In this document: piece after piece, positions 12,728 through 26,000 of the stretch
Layout: each line of letters starts with the position of its first letter
Numbering within the stretch: the first letter of the stretch is position 1
Assembly (NCBI GenBank): GCA_963580455.1
Contig: OY756973.1
Span: forward strand, 124,001 to 188,000
DNA from: Euonymus europaeus
Taxonomy: Eukaryota; Streptophyta; Magnoliopsida; Celastrales; Celastraceae
DNA: 64,000 nt
Direction: 5' to 3'
Notes under the pieces: generated by a model
Seen by the model: the letters and a program-made list of their open reading frames with translations, nothing else
Told to the model about the DNA's origin: nothing
The model's database searches: none
Program-made: the position numbers and the translations under genes

Positions 12728-13325
12728 GGTACTCCTTCCCGGCCGCTTTCAGTGAGTGTTCATTGCTGAGTGATCGCTCACTATCTGGCTGGAAAAGGGA
12801 GTCCGGAAGCTTCCTTTCTCCCAGCAAGCAAGACGAGATCACCACTTCTCTCAGTAATGGACTCCCTCTTTTTCTTCCTTAGTCTTAGATGTCCTTTCAT
12901 AGATTCTCGAACCTCCGAATCTCCATACATGCGTTCTTTCTCTCCTCCCCCCATTTCCATTTAGGCTCCCTTCCTTGCCTACTTTCATACCAGTCAATCT
13001 CACATCAGGAATACAATAGGCAGTTCTTGTTCACCTTGACCAAAAGTAGATGTGGGGCTGTCGTCCTCCCACCTTTGGGAAGTGATTCTTGATTGATTGC
13101 ATGCTTGTCTCTAACTAGTCCACTTTCTCCCTAGTTCGAATAAAAATGTATGAATAAAGAAAGAAGGGATAGGCTACGCCCCTTCGGGTTAAGCTATCAT
13201 TTTCGCAGTGAAAGGAAATCGGAAAAGAATAACAAAGGTAGTCGCTAGACTGACTAATTCAGTCTGTCTTTTGGCCTATAGGTCTGACTAACTATTCCTA
13301 GTGTCAGAGTCAAGACCAGTGACAG

Positions 13326-13490
13326 CTACTTACGATAGCACCAGTTTGCCAAATACTGGACGGGGATCAGTACTTCTACGAGGTGCGTATCAGTTCCTTG
13401 CCTTAGTTCAATCCCTTCTTTAACAACCCATTCAAACTGAGCATGATATGCAGCGGATCCTTCTATATGAGATTGAGCCCATCGCTTCAT
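13326..13490 (-). CDS. Unrecognised 54-residue open frame
   Basis: On the minus strand an ATG at 13488-13490 opens a 54-residue frame ending in TAG at 13326-13328. A stop lies five codons upstream of the ATG. The product begins MKRWAQSHIEG, is mixed in composition and ends in a segment with hydrophobic and aromatic residues (VEVLIPVQYLANWC). The composition resembles a natural protein fragment more than most frames here do, but I recognise no family, and a frame this long is expected by chance. There is no ribosome-binding context to judge, since plant mitochondria lack a clear one. It could be a fragment of a transferred nuclear or plasmid gene. Confidence 0.2.
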   Translation of the reverse strand: MKRWAQSHIEGSAAYHAQFEWVVKEGIELRQGTDTHLVEVLIPVQYLANWCYRK

Positions 13491-14252
13491 GCCTTCTCGT
13501 GAGACCTATCTGCTTAATTCCCTGGGATCACTGAACTTGACTTGCTACCATTCCATTCGTTCGATCTGCCTATTTCCTCTTATTCTAGCGCTTACCCCTG
13601 ATTGGATTCTCCGCATCTTTTGGGCAAAGAAGCATCGCATTCCCTCCTATTTTCATAGTCAACCATCGCCCTATTCAATCAATGCAAAGAAAGGAAGACC
13701 GGATCTTTCAATAGTCAGTCCAGATTTTTTTTCCTATGCTTCCTTCAGACTTGAATGAACCATGCTTTCCAGCTTTGATAAATAACCGATTCCGATTGGG
13801 GTGGAATTGGGGCTTTCAGCCTGAGAGGATAGCTAATTCCCGAGGAGAACAGCTAACAGAACTTGGTTCACTTCGGCTAGCTACCACTTCTTTTATGGTT
13901 TCGATTCAAAAGAAGTGGTTAGGTCACTCACTCCCCTTCTATCGGGACTCTAATCTCTTCTATTTCCCGCAGTTCCTCTGAATGCCTTATTCACCGAATG
14001 AATATTGAAGTCAAGCAGGGATGGAAGCTAGCCCTACTCAATAAGCGGTAGGTAAGCGGATTGATGAACAGGAGGGCCAATGAGCCCGCAACGACGGTCC
14101 AGTAGGGCTAGCGCGGCCGGTAACCTACCAGCTAAGATCGGCTTACTAGCTTTAGGAAGCATCAGATATCACGCTTACTCTCTTGTGAGGTAGGTAACTT
14201 ACAGAGGGCCAAACTAGTTTAGGCAAGTGCTAGAAAATTATGTAATTTGAAT

Positions 14253-14386
14253 AGTAGATCTTTAGCCGTCTCCTAGACTAGACTAGACTAGACTAGACTA
14301 GATCTGGGACTTAACTAGATCTTTAGCCGTATCTGTCTCTAGAGAAATAGCTGTCTCCTAGACATGATCTATAGCCTTCTCCTAGC
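14253..14386 (+). repeat. CTAGA pentanucleotide array with duplicated flanking words
   Basis: Six perfect tandem copies of CTAGA span 14273-14302. The phrase AGATCTTTAGCCGT occurs just before the array (from 14256) and again just after it (from 14316). Variants of CTGTCTCCTAGAC and CTTCTCCTAGC follow up to 14386. The arrangement suggests repeated slippage and duplication of a motif of about 20 bp. Confidence 0.85.
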
Positions 14387-15801
14387 TTCCTACTAGCAAC
14401 TCCAACTACTATCACTCATAAGTAAAATCCTAAAGGCAGGAAAAAGAAGGCTACTTATTTAGGTATTATTGTCTCAAAGTGGGGCAGTAGGGTGGAAGTG
14501 GTGTCTTTAGTGACATAAAGGTAGGGAGCATGATGTTAGTGGTGAGAGTGAGTTGTCAAGATGTAAGTGGGAGACTGACGTCAATAGACTTTGTGAGAGT
14601 AATTCTGGTCTAGGAGATTCCTTCCATTCCTCAAAAGGAATGATACAAGTCATTCTATAAAGAAGATGGTTGTTGTATTGGTGAGGGCAAGTCTTGTGGT
14701 TGGTTTGAGGTGTAAAAAGAGTTTTCTACTATCAATCAAGCTTGTTCTGTGTTTAGGTCCATATAATTCCTTTGTCCTTTTCTTGACTTGTTGTTCTTCT
14801 TCTTTCGATAGACTCTTTACCATTGTTAAACCGGTCCCTTATAAGACTAAGTCAGTCCCGCTTTGTAAGTCTTGTGCTGGCGGCTAGGCACGTCGAGGGC
14901 GGAAAGCGAATTCAACATTGGGTTTTGTGACCAGAGAAAGATTCAGACCTTTAGATCTCTTGGTTTATAAGGTCTTTTAACGGGCTAATATAGGGCAACT
15001 ATAGGGCTTAGAGAACTAAACCGCTAGTGAAGTTATGTTATAATGACAATGAAGTAGTTAAAGTAGTCTGCCTATAGTCTTATTCATTGACGTAGATAAC
15101 GAGATCACACTCTCGTTGACTACCTGCTTCTAGTGCGACAGAGAATGCAAGCAATCTCCTTCCAAAGTTTCAGGATAAATGAGAGGAATGAATGAGGTAC
15201 AGCTGACCGACCAGGTGAGAGATAGATTCCCAATGAATGCTAAGGGAAAGTTTGAATAGATTGATTGCAGTTGCAGGGCTTCATCCCTACTCTTAACCCG
15301 GGACCAAAGCAGAAGAAGGCATAGTTACTATATATCAAACACAGAAAGAAAAGTTCAAAAGCCACTTTAGTTGATGCAGAAGAGTAGGTAGACCTGCAAG
15401 GGAAGACCCGTGGACAAGCGAAGACTACGATACGAAGTAGACCATTCCATAGACGAGAGACCCGCTGATGGCTTGAAGGCTTACCCGAAAAACTCATGCT
15501 TCTTCAAAACAAGTTCCACTCATTTACAGTTTTTTTCTAATCGAATCTTCCTATTTATATTTCGGTTCCGTCAGTTGAAGCAGTCTTTCCTAGTGGTACA
15601 GTGACGGCTGTAGTGGCGGGTTCGGCCAGAGACTCTTCAATTTGATAATCATCATTATCCACATTTTTAGCAGCTGCTGGCGCATCACAAGAACCCATAC
15701 TCATAAAGGAAGGGAAGGTACCAAATTAGACTCACCCAATCAACGATAAAAAATGAATGATAAAAGAACCAGGATGGGGAGGGGGTTTACCTCAATCGAT
15801 G

Positions 15802-15843
15802 CGCTATTATATTAGATATAAATATATATATATTTATATAGCG
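15802..15843. repeat. AT-rich palindrome with GC clamp
   Basis: A perfect 24-bp palindrome (ATATAAA, a TA tract, then TTTATAT) lies at 15816-15839. It is enclosed by an outer inverted pair, CGCTAT at 15802-15807 and ATAGCG at 15838-15843. It could extrude as a cruciform or fold as an RNA hairpin. No gene adjoins it. Confidence 0.75.
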
Positions 15844-17000
15844 AGTAGTCGTTTCAAACAATAGGAGCGGGTGTCAAAAAAGAAGGTAGAACGCCAACGC
15901 CCCTTGACTAATAAGGGCTAATAAAGCTCGAAGCAAACAGGCTAGCCCGCCACCGCCCCATTTGAGAGAGTTGAAAGAAAGCGCTTCGGAAGGAAAGTGA
16001 GTCCACAAGCTAGTCACTGGGCAACCACTCCCCTCCCCCTTGCTGCCCCTATGGTCATTAGTCAAGATGATGACGAGGAAGCAATCAAAGCAGAACCGTA
16101 AACTAGCCTAATCCTTTCTATCTAGTAGGGGTCACAAACAAAGAAGTCGTGGATTCGATTCGTCGAGTGGAAGAAGCCAGAGTGAGCCTTTTAAAGGAAG
16201 GGGCCTCAAGGTGGTGTCATCGTCTGCCGGGGATGGCGTATATGATTTATCTACTAAGATTAATGGAGCAGAAGCAATCGGACTAAGCCCGACACCGTCT
16301 CTCTTCTAGTTTAGCAACCATCACTGGAAACAGGGTCTTGTAATCCACTAGTTAGAATAGGCAAGGCTTTTTGGGTACTATAGCCATCAACCCGAACGAA
16401 AGGAAGCCTGTCCGCTCTTTGCTGTCTTTTTCGGTGAATCGCTTTCATCGCTTCTTTAAATATCTCCCCGAAAAACCCCGACTTTGAAATAAAATCTTTC
16501 GATTCCCGCTTAGTTCATCTGGAATCTGGCCTTTCATCGGTCTAGGTCTGAAGGAAAGGAGCCAAAAGGGGCGTAAACGAGCCAAAGGCTTTTTCAAGCT
16601 GTAGCAAGTTTTTTCGCTTAGACGCCTTTCAAAATCTTTTTTCGAGTGGTGCTGGACTTAGTTAGAATCTGTTGCAAATGCATGTGAGGGGGGGAATGAT
16701 TGCACATTAGTCTTAGTAAGAGTAAGAGAAGGCAAGTGCCATGGCATGGAACTTCTTTTCTTCTTTGTACGAGTCTCTAAGAGCAGGGGATTCGAGAATA
16801 AGAAGGAGCCTCTCGTCCATTAAGGTATAAGTTGCGCTGTACTCTGGGCATCTTCAAACTCCTAGTGCGCAAGGCTACGTAGCTATCTCCTTCTCACTGA
16901 AAGTATGTAACTCGTTCCTATCGGTTGAGCACTACATACCGTAACCCCGTAACAACAACTCATACGAGTGACTTCTTCCCCCCTCCTCCTCTCTAACTCC

Positions 17001-20000
17001 TAGCTCCTAGCCCCTAGCTGCTTCTAGCTCCTAACAGAAAAGGTAGTCTACTTGACTCTGAAAAAAAGAAGGCTTGGCTTACTCTTTCAACCAACGGCTA
17101 AGGCCGATAGAAGGCCTTAAACCCAAGTTCTAACACCAGAGCTACAGGTCCGGTCTGAGGGTAGTGAAAACGGATAAAAGAACCTATTTAGTCTGTGTTC
17201 AGTGATTCCCCCCCTAAGGGTATGAGTTCACTCAGCTTCACCTACTCAAAAAAAGAAGGAGGGAGGGACTCCTTAATCGATAGAGCCCGGCACGATTACT
17301 GGATCGAAAGCAGCTACAACTCCAATGGCTGGGAAGGCACGCAAGAGGTAATATGCTAAAGTAAGTTGTCTATTGAATTGACATACATATCCCCCTCTGG
17401 GAAAGCAAACAAATCTATACCAGGTCAAGAAATATATCTACTATAGTATAGCCCTACCTTTGACTTCTTCTTATCTAAAGCGAAAAAACTGGATAAGCTT
17501 ATCTTAGCACTCCAACAGCCTTTCATTTAAGGGAGAAGCAAAGGCTTTCGACTTAGAGGCAGAAGGTGAAACTCAAACTACAACCCCAGTTACGGGGACA
17601 GGGACTTCTCCTTTTGATGAGAAATGTACCTATATCTATATGGCCCTCCCCAAGAAACAATATTTATCCTTCCTTAGCCTTTCTAGACCAGATAAAGAAA
17701 GAAAATCTGCTCTCCCACGTAAAAAGTAAAAATGCTTAGCTTAGACCTACCACGTAAAGAATTAGTTCTACCATAGAAAGGACTTCCCAGAAAAATAAAT
17801 AGATTGACCGGGGATAAGAGATCCACATATTAAACCTATCCTTTGTACTCCAACTGGATTGGTTTCGCTTTTTTCTGCAACTGCTTCGAGAGAGCCAGCA
17901 GAGACGACTACTAGACTTGAAAGTGGTACTAGTACTTCTTATTCACAGGTACTCTTATTTTACACGCAGAACTCCCAGGGCGAAGCATTTCAATTGGATG
18001 GGCAACTACTTATTAAACTGTCCGGGAAGGTCATTCCCACAGCAATTGGAATTGGATAGGTTTACCTTTGACCTTCTTTCTGCAATTTACCTTTTTTCTG
18101 AACGCTCCTAAAATGAGAAGGAGGAAGATGGACATTCAATTATTTTATCTTCGATAGCGAAAGCTAAAGAAAAAAATGAAGATATAGAATAGCTCCAGTG
18201 ATCCTTGCCCATTTTACTTATTGCTTGCGATAGGCTTACCCTTTTTCTCCAACTGTCACTGCAAGAGAATCCACTTCAACTGGATTGACCTTGTCTGTCT
18301 CCTAAGCTAAGACAGGCTTTTTAACTGGACGGCTCGAGAGGAAGTAACTCCGTACCTGGATGAGCCTTTGTGCCCATTCAAGAAAGAAGGAATTCAACAT
18401 GAACTGCCTTCCAGGAAAAACCCGCCGAGAAGGCAGAAGCAAGGAAACCTGGCTAGGGAACCCTCGGCTGTCCCCCCAAAAAAGGTAACTTAAACTGGCT
18501 TAGACAAGGACTGAAGAAGGAATGGAAGGGAAATAGATAATAGAAAAAATGATATAAAAGAGTCCCCCAGATCGAAGGGATGATAGGGAAGAAAGTCCAA
18601 CTGTTCGCTTGAAAAGGAACTAGCTTGAAATAAAATCTCTCCTTTAATATACTGCTTTCAAACTTGCCTACTAGCTTCCTTCTGGCGTAGAATCTATGAC
18701 GTCACTAGGCCTACTCGTGTGCTTTCAAAAAAAAGAGCTAATTCCTTTGCTTGCTCATACTCGATGTAACTAGGACTGGCACTATTAACTAGTACTACTA
18801 CTGCACTGTCCAAAAAGCTAGAGATTCAGAAAGGACTGGAACTCCAACAGGCAATGGAACGGAACGGGAGAAGCCTCCCCTAAAAAAGAACCTAGATAGA
18901 TGGCCTGAAAAATAGTGTAGGATACTTACTTTCAAGAAGTACCGATTGATATTCGTTTTCCTTATCTTTTCTTGCTGTGCTGGAAAGGCTTGAAGAACTG
19001 GCCTGAAAATGCAACGCATGGAAAAACTAACCTGTAACCTATTGCCCTTCTTACTAGGTTGACAGCAGTGAGTGAAGTGAGGTCGAATCCCTAGCTTGTG
19101 TAGCCTGTGCGAAGCAAGCCTACACTGGGTCAGACCTAAACCACTAATTCCGTCTAATCGGCTTGGCCCTACTCTATCTATCGGAATTCTCCGGTCAATA
19201 TTCTTTCTACTAGACTAGTTAGTAATTTCGTACTTCTGTCGTTGGGGAGCGGAAATGTTACAGCAAGAAGAAAGAACAACGAAAGTCGAAGATAGGCTTG
19301 TAGCCTCACCGGAATCAGATTCTGTAGCTGATACAACTGATCTTCCTTCATCTCCTTTCCCATCCGCCCGGGGAACCGAGTCTTCTTTATTGATTAAAGA
19401 ATTGGCTGCTGCAGAGGATACCACTTCTGTCACTGACTCAGTAGATGGACGAGACAACCTCTTTCACCGAGTCGGGTGCCGAAAAGTCTGCTATCGCTTA
19501 AGATAAGAAGATTAATAGTAACAGATAAGCGGGCTTACCACTTCATCTGTTGTAGCTGAATTCAATGAAGATACATAGGATGTGGAAAGTTAGCAAATAA
19601 GCTCCGTTACGGGAGAGTACTCTTTAGAAGACCCGTAGCTGGCCATAACTCGAACTGGGCATTCTAGGCCTGAGTATTCTTTACTGACTCGTCTGATGTC
19701 TCCGGCCCTAAGCGTCTGGTGAAAAAGGGTCTGCCACCACTGAATCGGATGTCTCCTTATCCATAAGCCCAGAGATCAGAGAGAATAGTAATACATAAGC
19801 CTAGCCTAGAATGCCTAGGCAACAGAAAGAGAATGAATAGGAAGAGAAGACTAGAGAGGATAGTTCTAGTAAGAAGAATAATTTTTTTCCAGTTCGAGAA
19901 TAGGGAGCAACTAGGAGACAACATCCGAGTTAGCAACTTTCAAAGCAATTCGGTAAAAGAATCTTTCTTTTTCTTTTTCCCAGAGAAGAGTCTTCTTTAA

Positions 20001-23000
20001 TAAATGAAGACATAGGGTTGCCCAGAACAGTTCTCCCAGCAAGGGGAATCCTAGAGGAGGAAGAGGGGACAGCGCAAGTTTATACATTCTTTCAAGTCTT
20101 TCTCTAAATAGCTTAAACTTCCGGGCTTACCCCTTTAGTTTAGTTAGATTGAAGGCTTCCTTCCCTAGAGGAGGGACGGTACTCGACATTCTAAATAGTA
20201 AGCAGAAAAGTAAGTAATAGAAAACGGGAAGGGCACTGATCCTTCACTTAAACTGTAAGGCCTTGACTTACCTATAGCTTTCTTTTCGCTTCACCGGCTG
20301 TAGATGATCAAACTTCTGCCGCGGAGTCGGCTTCAGTATAGAACTTCTATCACTGAATCATCTAGGGAAAAAGAGTCCTGCTATCGCTGCACGCTGGAAA
20401 GGCACCCCTTTCAGTTTCAGGCCATAATCCTACGGACAAATGGCAACTGGGCCCATATGTTTAGCACAGGAAATTCTTAAAAGATCAGATGCCTAGCGCG
20501 GGCAATTTTATAGAAAAATCTTTCCTAAGCCCGGAGAATAGTAGCTAGAGGGAGAAGAGCGTTCCCAGCGAATGAGTAGTTTTGATACTAGTTATCCCAT
20601 CAGATTTGTTTCGCCAACAATAGCCAACGTGGATGTGACAACCCAACCTGATAAAGGGACCGAAATCGTATAGTCATTTCTATTGGTTTTCCATCCCGAG
20701 CTCTACGAAATGGAACCCCATCAAGGTGAACCCCTCCAACTCCAGATGCTTCACAGGGCAATTCAAACAACGTAAAAATAGGCTGCAAAAGAGTCAGAGT
20801 CTACGTTAAGCTGATTCTCGTCTTTCCCTAGCTAACTCCTAAACATTCTCCTATCTTCAAACAAGTCTTTATTTATGTGTCAAAGAAAGGAGAGCCTGCA
20901 AGCTTCCACCAATGCCATCCATGGCACAATTCATTGATGAAAGCGGCGAATTGGAAGAAATGAATCTCCAAAGTTCATATGAAAAACACATGCCGAGCCT
21001 TGTTTTCAGGCAGAAGAAAAGCCAAAAGTAACTTTTCGCCTGTTTTGGTGCCAGCTGGCTGTTGAAAGCGAGAAAGTAAAGGCCGATGGCATATTCTCTT
21101 CTTTTTGAAAGACAGCCAAGACCTGTGGCATTCCCCCCCACCCCCAAGGACTAAGTTCCCTAAATCGGGGAAAGACTGAGTGTCTCGAAGCGAAGTCTGA
21201 ACTTCCAATTCTGAGAGCAGAGCTAAAGGTGCCACTCCGGGCTAGTTTTTTACTAGGAATCCTGGAAAAAGAGTCATCAGCCTAAAGAAGATTCTGCAGA
21301 GGTTTACCAGCGAATAGTAGAAAAAGACTCCGCTTTAAGAATGACCGCCGCAAGAATAGTTGAAAAAGAAAGGGCTCTTTCCTCTACTTGCTCTATAGAA
21401 AGCAAGGGAAAGCCTAGTAAAAGACTTTCGAATAGTGTTTGAATATAACTCTAGGAGAAAGACAGGGGACACCCCCGCTTCTATCTTTTTTAATAAGAGT
21501 CAGCGGTTGAATTCATTCCTTTTTTTATGGAATGTGTTCCTGTCCTGCTGCAAGAGTGGACAGGGAGTGGAAGAAAAAGGCCTTGCCTACTAGAGTTCTA
21601 TATAAGATAAGGAGAAAGGTAAGAAGCCTAGATAATAAATATTCTGCAGAGTTTGACGGGCTACATTAAGTCAGACTTTTTTCGACCGAGTTTGCTATAA
21701 TTGGCGTTTGGATTCAGTTACATTGGCTCCCACTTCGGGTTCAGATTTCACTCCAACTGCACTGCAAGGTGATTTACCGGCAGAGGATTCAGCCGGCGAA
21801 TACAAATGCAATTTAACCAAGTCGAGGCAACGGTTGAAAAACCACTTCAATAGTAAGCAGAAGATAAGAGGGAGAACTATAAGATTCAGCCTCCGGACCG
21901 GAAGAGGAAGTGTCGCTGGTCTTTACTTTGCTTGTCTTTTCTTCCTTTGAATTAAGTAAGGCTTTTTCCCTGTTCTAGACTAAGTCAAAGTCAAGTCAGC
22001 CAAAAAGAGTAAAAGAGGAAAGGCCTTCAGAGTTTTCCCAGCGAAGAGTTTTTCCTTTAATCAGCGGGGATGGCACCTGCCTTTCTTTAGATGACATTTC
22101 TCTCACTACAAATAGTAGTCTCAGCTTTTAAGGGCTTACTTCTGTTCGAGAGTAGGAATCTACTCTAAGAGCAGAGTCCGCGGCAAACTAGAAGAGTGAA
22201 AACTATAAGATTAAGATGGCACAAGTCTTTCTGAAGGCCTGACCTATCAATAAATAGGCTTTTTTCGTTTCGCTTCATCAGAAGCTGTCACTGAATAGTC
22301 TGATGCCGCCAATCGGCTTTTCCTGAACATTTTGGGGTTAACGAGTGATCAATCAATAGTAGAGTAGTTGGCGAACGGTCTTTTAATGACTTCTGGGCAC
22401 AAGTGCCATTCTCGTCGTCTACTCTTAGCTGGGAGAACTGAGAGCCTTTCCCCAAGCAAAGAGGGTGAAATCGGCTTAAAAAAAAAAAGAACATTTTAAA
22501 GTGGGAATCTTATTCAAAAAACATCAAATAACGAAAATCTAATCGGAGACTGGCATGTCCTAACTCTAACTTCTCTAAACAAAAGTCGGTAACATAGGCT
22601 TCAGTGGATTTATTACCCGGGAATCATCGGTATAATTTCAAGTCGAAAATCAGGCCTTTCGGGCAGCAAGGGAACAAAGCTGTAAAGCTAAGACAGGTCA
22701 AGCGCCTTACAAAAAAGCATTCGAAGCATTTGTGAAGAATGAAAAAGGGAAAGAAAGACCAGCCACAGAAAGACAAAAGAGACAAGAAAAGTGCCATACT
22801 CTGTATGGAAAGACAGAAGCTGACTATTTGTAAAGTCAAGATCAGCGGGAACATCCGCCAGAGCGAGCTCAAAATGGGCATTTCCGGCGTTTAGGAGTCG
22901 GACTCGGAAAAGGCATCAGCCTAGCTAGGAACTTAAGTAGAAGAGTGAACCCCGAAAGAGTAAGGTAAGGCCTAGAGCCTATCAGAGTTTGACCGAATAG

Positions 23001-26000
23001 CGGACTTAGCTTCAAAGCTTGAAGTGAAGGCTTTACCTTCAATCAATGCCGGATAATTTTCGACATCGGAAGCTAATTAGCGCGTAGGCAGCGCTGCGCC
23101 GTCTCTTGTACCGTTTTATAGAGAGAATTTGAGTTAAGACTAATCCAAAAAGGAAGTAACCAATTGACCAGACCAATCTTTCTGTTTGAACGAATCCTGT
23201 GATCGAATCAGCTGCTATATCATCCGCGTAAGGAGATGGAGAGTCAGCCTTTGTTGTCTTGTTCGGGAGAGAAGGAGAGATAAGGATTTGCTGCTTTGCT
23301 TTCAAGAATTAATCCCAAAAGGAACTTCCTAGGCGTGGTAGCATGGTTAATGGTTTCATGGGACCAACGAAGAATTTCTTTTGTTGAGTCGACTGGGAAC
23401 GAATGCTTAGCGGGGAAATAAGCTCTTGTTGAAGAAGCCGAGAATGAAGAAGACTCAGGGAATCAATCCGCATCCCCAAACTCCTAGAAAAATAACTCTC
23501 TGAAAAGTCTACCTAAATAGTGAAGAAAAGAACACATCGAGGTAGGTAATGAAATTCAAATAGGAGCGGAAGCCTTTTTCACAGAAGAGGTGCCACAGAA
23601 CGAACTCTTCCAGATGAGGATGTTATCGAATAGGCTAAAAACGAAGAAATTATCTTCCGCTGTCCAGAAAAAGAAAAAGAAGATGCTTTGAAAAAGCTGC
23701 TTGAGAAGGGGAGTTAGGAGGAATGTGCTCTTAAAGAAATGCCACTAGTAGTCAGAAAAGAGCCTTTCACTAATAGACATAAGTAAGATAGTTGCTCTAC
23801 GAAGGACCCCCCTCTTAGGGTATTTATCCCTGACTACCGTTTGCGTTGAGAGCGAGGCCCTATAGAGTAAGGGGATAGAAAAGGACGACATCTATCAACC
23901 ATTTCTATTATTGTAGATAAAGCCTCTTCTAGCAAGCGTTATGAGAAAGTTGCAGCATCCGAGTGGTTGGTTTCGGGGCAAGAGTTGGTAGAATCGAACT
24001 CCACTTCCCCTAAACGAAATACCTGAGTTGCCGCGCGTAAGGAGGAGTTATGACCTCCCAGAAGTCTACGGGCAAGCAGTAATAAAAACAATCGAAAATA
24101 GGCTTCAATGAGACTCTGCGAAATACCGGCAAAAAAGAACCTTTCAATAGACCCGCCCTCGCAGCCGCGCATCGCTACTCTCTCTCGCCGCCACACAGCT
24201 TGACATTGATTCTTTCTCGGATCAACCTCGGAATGCTGCTTCGGGAAAGGAGTGAGGCCGAAAGGCCCTATAATGAACTCATCATACCCGGCTAAAAAGC
24301 TGGATCGGTTCACTTCCATACTAACCAAATCGTAAGCGGAATCATCAACTTCGAATCTAGGATCCGCACCTTCCCTTCAGGCTAATTGGCCTAATTGCCT
24401 TTTGAATAGGCGTGCTGAACATCGCCACATCACGGAAACTCTTCGTGCTTGACTTTTCTCCGGTTAGGCGGGAAGCTTCATAAGGGCTAAGATGGCATCT
24501 TGCTTCTGCCTAAGAATTTGTGCTTAGGAAGGCATCTCTTGGGTAATCCCGCATCTGAACCTATACCTATTCGTGCAAAGTCTTCTAGCATGCATCCTTT
24601 TCTTCTTATCTTAACTGGGCACAAGCCATTCTAAGAGCTCTTATATACGATAGGCTATTTGCAGTAGTCACTTCGCTCCCTTTCTTCCTATTTAATTGCC
24701 CTGCTGCTGCGGATTCTCTATCACAGCTTGCAATCGATGCCTCTGCTATTCTTATTGATTCAACCTCCTACTGAGATTCGGATAAAAGACTAGCACTTTC
24801 TTTTCCAACTTTTGCAATAGTTTGTTTTCGACGGGCCGCATTCGCCCTAAACGAAAAGAGTTCCACGAATGAATAAGAAGATCTCGTTCTATTTCCTGCA
24901 TGAGGGAAATCGACCGATAGACATGCTTAACTTTAAGTAGTGCTAGGATGACTTTCCTTCTTACAGTAGTCTTGCTAGTAGATAGCTGTTGTAGGAGTAG
25001 CACTAGGATAAGTCGGGGTAAGGACTTCGTAAACCTTACGAGTCTTCCTTAATAGTATAACATAACAGTTTAAAGACTGTGCCATTCTTTCAACTGTTAG
25101 AATAACTTGAAGGAAGAACTCTTAACTTCAAAGCCTAGGGGGCCTAGTAGAGCGAGTGAGTTCCATGCCTACCAAAGAGGCTCTCCCTTATAGCTCTTCC
25201 TTAGTTGCTCTTTTACCGATACCATCTCTTTAGGTAGTGAAGTGACTTACGGTGGCAGTCAAGTCTCTATACCCTCCTTTTTAGGAAGATAGCAGCCATC
25301 AAGACAGCGAAGAATCACTTATAGAAAGGATTCAACAAGGGGCCTCTCGCTTTGATTCAAAAGTTGTCATGTGCAGCTGAAGTCTGACGCATCCTTTATA
25401 CGGATTAGTCGTAACAGCGCTTATGTAGCATCTCTGAGAACAACCCATTCTTGAAATGTCTTGCTCTTGCCATTGCTTTCAGGAAAGTGAGGCACTATTC
25501 GCTTTCCTCCTCCTGCTCCTGCTGCTGATTCTCACATTTGTCACTTTGCGCATTCTCTGCCATCAATCCGATTCTGGGCATGCCCCCGAGACGTCTGTCC
25601 TTACTGCCCCCAACAGCTTATTCTTTAACAACCGAGTCTGTAATAGCTGTACCTTCTTCTACTGCGGATTCTTCTTCAATTGCTATTAGTTCCGTGCCTT
25701 ATCTAAGTGTGCTAGGGCCAGTAGCCCACTCACTCCCCTTTTCTTTTTATGTGCAGCCTTTCTCTTATTATACGATTTACCAAATTCAACTGACTTCCTT
25801 CCCTCTTCCGTCGCTTCCCTCTTTCCTGTCTATATACTATTGATCATGTCCGATCTCCTTCTTACTAGAGGCGGAAATCGTCCTCATGCGAATCTAAGCT
25901 GAAGGTAAAGAATCGTCCGATCTTATTTATTCAATTTCATCTTTCTTCTATTATTCAATTTAGAGTTACCTTGAAAACAACCCATTCTATGCAGAAAGAG

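Larger units (their letters stand above)
12728..17000. other. Spacer with short repeats and small open frames
   Basis: No known gene is seen. This stretch contains an unrecognised 54-codon minus-strand frame (13326-13490), a pentanucleotide array with flanking duplicated words (14253-14386) and an AT palindrome (15802-15843), each listed separately. The remaining open frames are short and show no family motif. Confidence 0.55.

Noticed and set aside
24752..25003. 83-codon Lys- and Leu-rich minus-strand frame as a ribosomal protein
   Set aside because: The basic composition is suggestive, but no ribosomal protein motif can be aligned.
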